Of a stretch of 64,000 nt of DNA, positions 61,907 through 64,000 are shown piece by piece. Positions within the stretch are counted from its first letter, which is position 1, and each line of letters starts with the position of its first letter. The position numbers were made by a program, and so were the translations under genes. The notes under the pieces are model-generated. The model saw nothing but the letters and a program-made list of their open reading frames with translations. It was not told where the DNA came from and searched no databases. The DNA is taken from NCBI RefSeq assembly GCF_900104785.1, contig NZ_LT629733.1:776501-840500 (forward strand). Direction: 5' to 3'. Source of the stretch: Formosa sp. Hel1_31_208. Its GTDB lineage: Bacteria; Bacteroidota; Bacteroidia; Flavobacteriales; Flavobacteriaceae.

Positions 61907-63064
61907 ATGCCTTTTTATCATAAATTAGGAAAAATTCCATCGAAACGACATGTACAATTTCGAAAAGAAGATGGAAGTTTATATGCCGAACAATTATTTG
62001 GTACTATAGGTTTTGACGGGATGTCAACCAATAGTTACCACGAGCAACGACCAACACAGGTCAAAGCCATCAAAAAGCAATATAGTGTTGCACCTAAAAT
62101 TGCAAAGGCCAACCATATGCAATCGTATCGTTTTCGTGGTTTTCAAGTGAAACCCGAAAATGATTATCTAGAAAGCCGCAAAGCCGTCCTTACCAATAGC
62201 GATTGTACCATTATTTTGGCGGCTCCGAAACAATCCACAACAGAATATTTCTATAAGAATTCAGACGCTGATGAGTTGATTTTTGTTCATAAAGGAACAG
62301 GGAAACTTAGGACCCATCTTGGGAATCTCGATTTTAAATACGGAGACTACCTTGTGGTGCCAAGAGGAATCATATATAAAATGGATTTCGATACTGAAGA
62401 TAATAGATTGTTTATTGTAGAGTCGCGCCGACCAATATACACACCAAAGCGCTATCGCAATTGGTTCGGGCAACTATTAGAGCACTCTCCTTTTTGTGAG
62501 CGCGATTTGCGCCAACCTCAAGAATTAGAGACGCACAACGAGTCTGGTGAATTCCTAATGAAGGTAAAAAAGCAAGATGATATGTTTGAAATGATTTATG
62601 CTTCCCATCCTTTTGATGTGGTAGGATATGATGGTTATAACTATCCCTATGCCTTTTCAATACATGATTTTGAACCCATAACAGGTAGAATTCATCAACC
62701 GCCTCCAGTACATCAAACTTTTGAAACGGATGCTTTTGTGATTTGCAGTTTTGTGCCCCGATTATATGATTATCATCCAGAAAGTATACCAGCACCATAC
62801 AACCATAGCAATATAGATAGTGATGAGGTGCTGTATTATGTAGATGGCGATTTTATGAGTCGAAATGATATTGATGCGGGTCATATTAGCTTGCATCCAG
62901 CAGGTATTCCTCATGGACCACACCCTGGAGCGACCGAACGCAGTATTGGAAAAGTCAAAACTGATGAGCTAGCAGTTATGGTCGATACATTTAAACCTCT
63001 TCAAATTACAGAAGAAGCTTTAAAAATAGCAGACGAAGATTATTATAAATCTTGGTTAGAATAG
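61907..63064 (+). CDS. hmgA: Homogentisate 1,2-dioxygenase
   Basis: A 385-residue cytosolic ring-cleaving dioxygenase that turns homogentisate into maleylacetoacetate in tyrosine and phenylalanine breakdown. The iron region is visible in PYNHSNIDSDEVLYYV (His and Glu) and GHISLHPAGIPHGPHPG (His) near residues 298-345. The N-terminal KLGKIPSKRHVQFRKEDG fits the bacterial form. The length is close to that of other bacterial enzymes. hppD follows after 67 bases on the same strand, so the two are probably one operon for consecutive pathway steps. Confidence 0.93.
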   Translation: MPFYHKLGKIPSKRHVQFRKEDGSLYAEQLFGTIGFDGMSTNSYHEQRPTQVKAIKKQYSVAPKIAKANHMQSYRFRGFQVKPENDYLESRKAVLTNSDCTIILAAPKQSTTEYFYKNSDADELIFVHKGTGKLRTHLGNLDFKYGDYLVVPRGIIYKMDFDTEDNRLFIVESRRPIYTPKRYRNWFGQLLEHSPFCERDLRQPQELETHNESGEFLMKVKKQDDMFEMIYASHPFDVVGYDGYNYPYAFSIHDFEPITGRIHQPPPVHQTFETDAFVICSFVPRLYDYHPESIPAPYNHSNIDSDEVLYYVDGDFMSRNDIDAGHISLHPAGIPHGPHPGATERSIGKVKTDELAVMVDTFKPLQITEEALKIADEDYYKSWLE

Positions 63065-63131
63065 TAACAAAATAAATATATAAATCAATTGTTTTGATTG
63101 ACTTCCTTCGGAAGACTAAATAATAAATATT

Positions 63132-64000
63132 ATGGCAAAAGAAGTAAAAAGTGTCAATTACGGGTTGGAAAAAATCTTTGAAGATGCTCAAGATTTTTTA
63201 CCACTTCTAGGAACAGACTATGTCGAGTTTTATGTTGGTAACGCTAAGCAATCGGCACATTTCTATAAAACAGCCTTTGGCTTTCAATCGTATGCTTACA
63301 AAGGTCTAGAAACAGGTTCAAAAGATGCTGTGAGCTATGTGCTAAAACAAGATAAAATTAGACTAGTATTAACAACACCATTAAATAGCAAATCGCCAAT
63401 TAATGCCCATATTGTAAAACACGGTGATGGGGTAAAAGTAATCGCACTATGGGTAGATGATGCTAGAAAATCGTATGAAGAAACAACGAAAAGAGGGGCA
63501 AAGTCTTACATGAAGCCAGTTGTTGAAACCGATGAATTTGGAGAAGTGGTACGTGCAGGAATTTACACCTATGGAGAAACGGTACATATGTTTGTAGAGC
63601 GTAAAAACTATAAAGGGACGTTCATGCCAGGATTTGAAAAATGGGAATCCGATTATAACCCTGAACCTGTGGGCTTGAAATATATAGATCATATGGTAGG
63701 TAATGTAGGTTGGGGACAAATGAATACATGGGTGAAATGGTATGAAGACGTTATGGGATTTGTGAATTTCCTGTCTTTTGACGACAAGCAAATTCATACC
63801 GAATATTCAGCTTTAATGAGTAAGGTGATGAGTAATGGAAACGGCCGTATTAAATTCCCAATTAATGAACCTGCAAAAGCAGCTAAAAAATCACAAATAG
63901 AAGAATATCTTGATTTTTATGAAGATTCAGGGGTGCAACATATTGCAGTCGCAACAGATGATATCATTAAAACAGTGGCGAAATTAAAGGCTAGAGGTGT
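63132..64000 (+). CDS. hppD: 4-Hydroxyphenylpyruvate dioxygenase, cut by the window end
   Basis: The reading frame starts at the ATG at 63132 (MAKEVKSVNYGLEKIFEDAQ) and continues without a stop to the last base, giving at least 289 residues; the family has about 360-390. It makes homogentisate, the substrate of hmgA just upstream. Two iron-ligand regions are visible, YIDHMVGNV and VQHIAVATDD; the final Glu ligand would lie beyond the window. The N-terminal DYVEFYVGNAKQSAHFYKTA is the vicinal-oxygen-chelate fold repeat. The 3-prime end is missing only because of the window edge. Confidence 0.92.
   Translation, partial: MAKEVKSVNYGLEKIFEDAQDFLPLLGTDYVEFYVGNAKQSAHFYKTAFGFQSYAYKGLETGSKDAVSYVLKQDKIRLVLTTPLNSKSPINAHIVKHGDGVKVIALWVDDARKSYEETTKRGAKSYMKPVVETDEFGEVVRAGIYTYGETVHMFVERKNYKGTFMPGFEKWESDYNPEPVGLKYIDHMVGNVGWGQMNTWVKWYEDVMGFVNFLSFDDKQIHTEYSALMSKVMSNGNGRIKFPINEPAKAAKKSQIEEYLDFYEDSGVQHIAVATDDIIKTVAKLKARG

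Noticed and set aside
63070..63110. AATCAA...TTGATT hairpin between hmgA and hppD
   Set aside because: The stem is only six A/T-rich pairs without a T-tract; it is unlikely to separate two genes of the same pathway.

Overview
The window looks like chromosome from a marine-type member of the Flavobacteriaceae (Bacteroidota). The evidence is: low GC; Bacteroidota promoter boxes of the form TTTG...TAnnTTTG; a type IX secretion component (PorZ) together with a cargo protein carrying a type IX sorting tail; many TonB-dependent receptors; lipoprotein families typical of the phylum (DUF4270, DUF3298); and a flavobacterial gene order (glycogen-synthase-like gene, DUF4270, glmS, divergent from panC-panD-LPG synthase). 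I see no prophage, transposon, CRISPR array, rRNA or tRNA. Nearly all the DNA is core-like, with some accessory modules.

Layout. 0-5.8 kb: Na+/H+ antiporter, DUF3298 lipoprotein, a cystathionine-synthase family gene behind a potential pseudoknot leader, an outer-membrane protein, and NADP-glutamate dehydrogenase. 5.8-11.4 kb: porZ, recO and a TonB receptor. 11.4-19.7 kb: a very large lamin-tail type IX cargo protein, recX, a small barrel protein, a JmjC-like protein, a DUF3784 protein and an S33 hydrolase. 19.8-21.8 kb: NfeD-like protein and flotillin. 22.1-25.3 kb: a TonB receptor divergent from a DUF2975-DUF2975-HTH operon. 25.3-30.4 kb: a mutagenesis cassette (dinB, dnaE2-like polymerase, divergent LexA-like XRE-S24 regulator). 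30.5-37.2 kb: a 55-residue membrane protein, atpD-atpC, and a TonB receptor paired with an SGNH lipoprotein. 37.4-46.5 kb: the glycogen-synthase-like/DUF4270/glmS operon, panC-panD-LPG synthase, and two tandem esterase-like proteins without the nucleophile. 46.6-54.8 kb: radA, ileS (type 2 with a swapped HIGH motif), a DksA-like gene, lspA and an OmpA-like protein. 54.8-57.6 kb: a retropepsin/RimK/aspartoacylase/MTHFS operon. 57.7-64 kb: uvrC, a patatin-BamA-like protein, hmgA, and hppD cut by the window end.

How the genes fit together: hppD and hmgA belong to tyrosine catabolism; panC and panD to pantothenate synthesis; dinB, dnaE2 and the S24 regulator look like one damage-induced translesion unit; the three rim-type genes look like a system that adds and removes amino acids on a protein or peptide.

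The observations most worth following are the IleRS GxHH signature, the pseudoknot-capable leader before the methionine-pathway gene, the paired operators in the DUF2975 and mutagenesis promoters, the retropepsin/ATP-grasp/AstE operon, and the tandem pseudo-esterases. All functional calls come from reading the sequence by eye; no database search was run.
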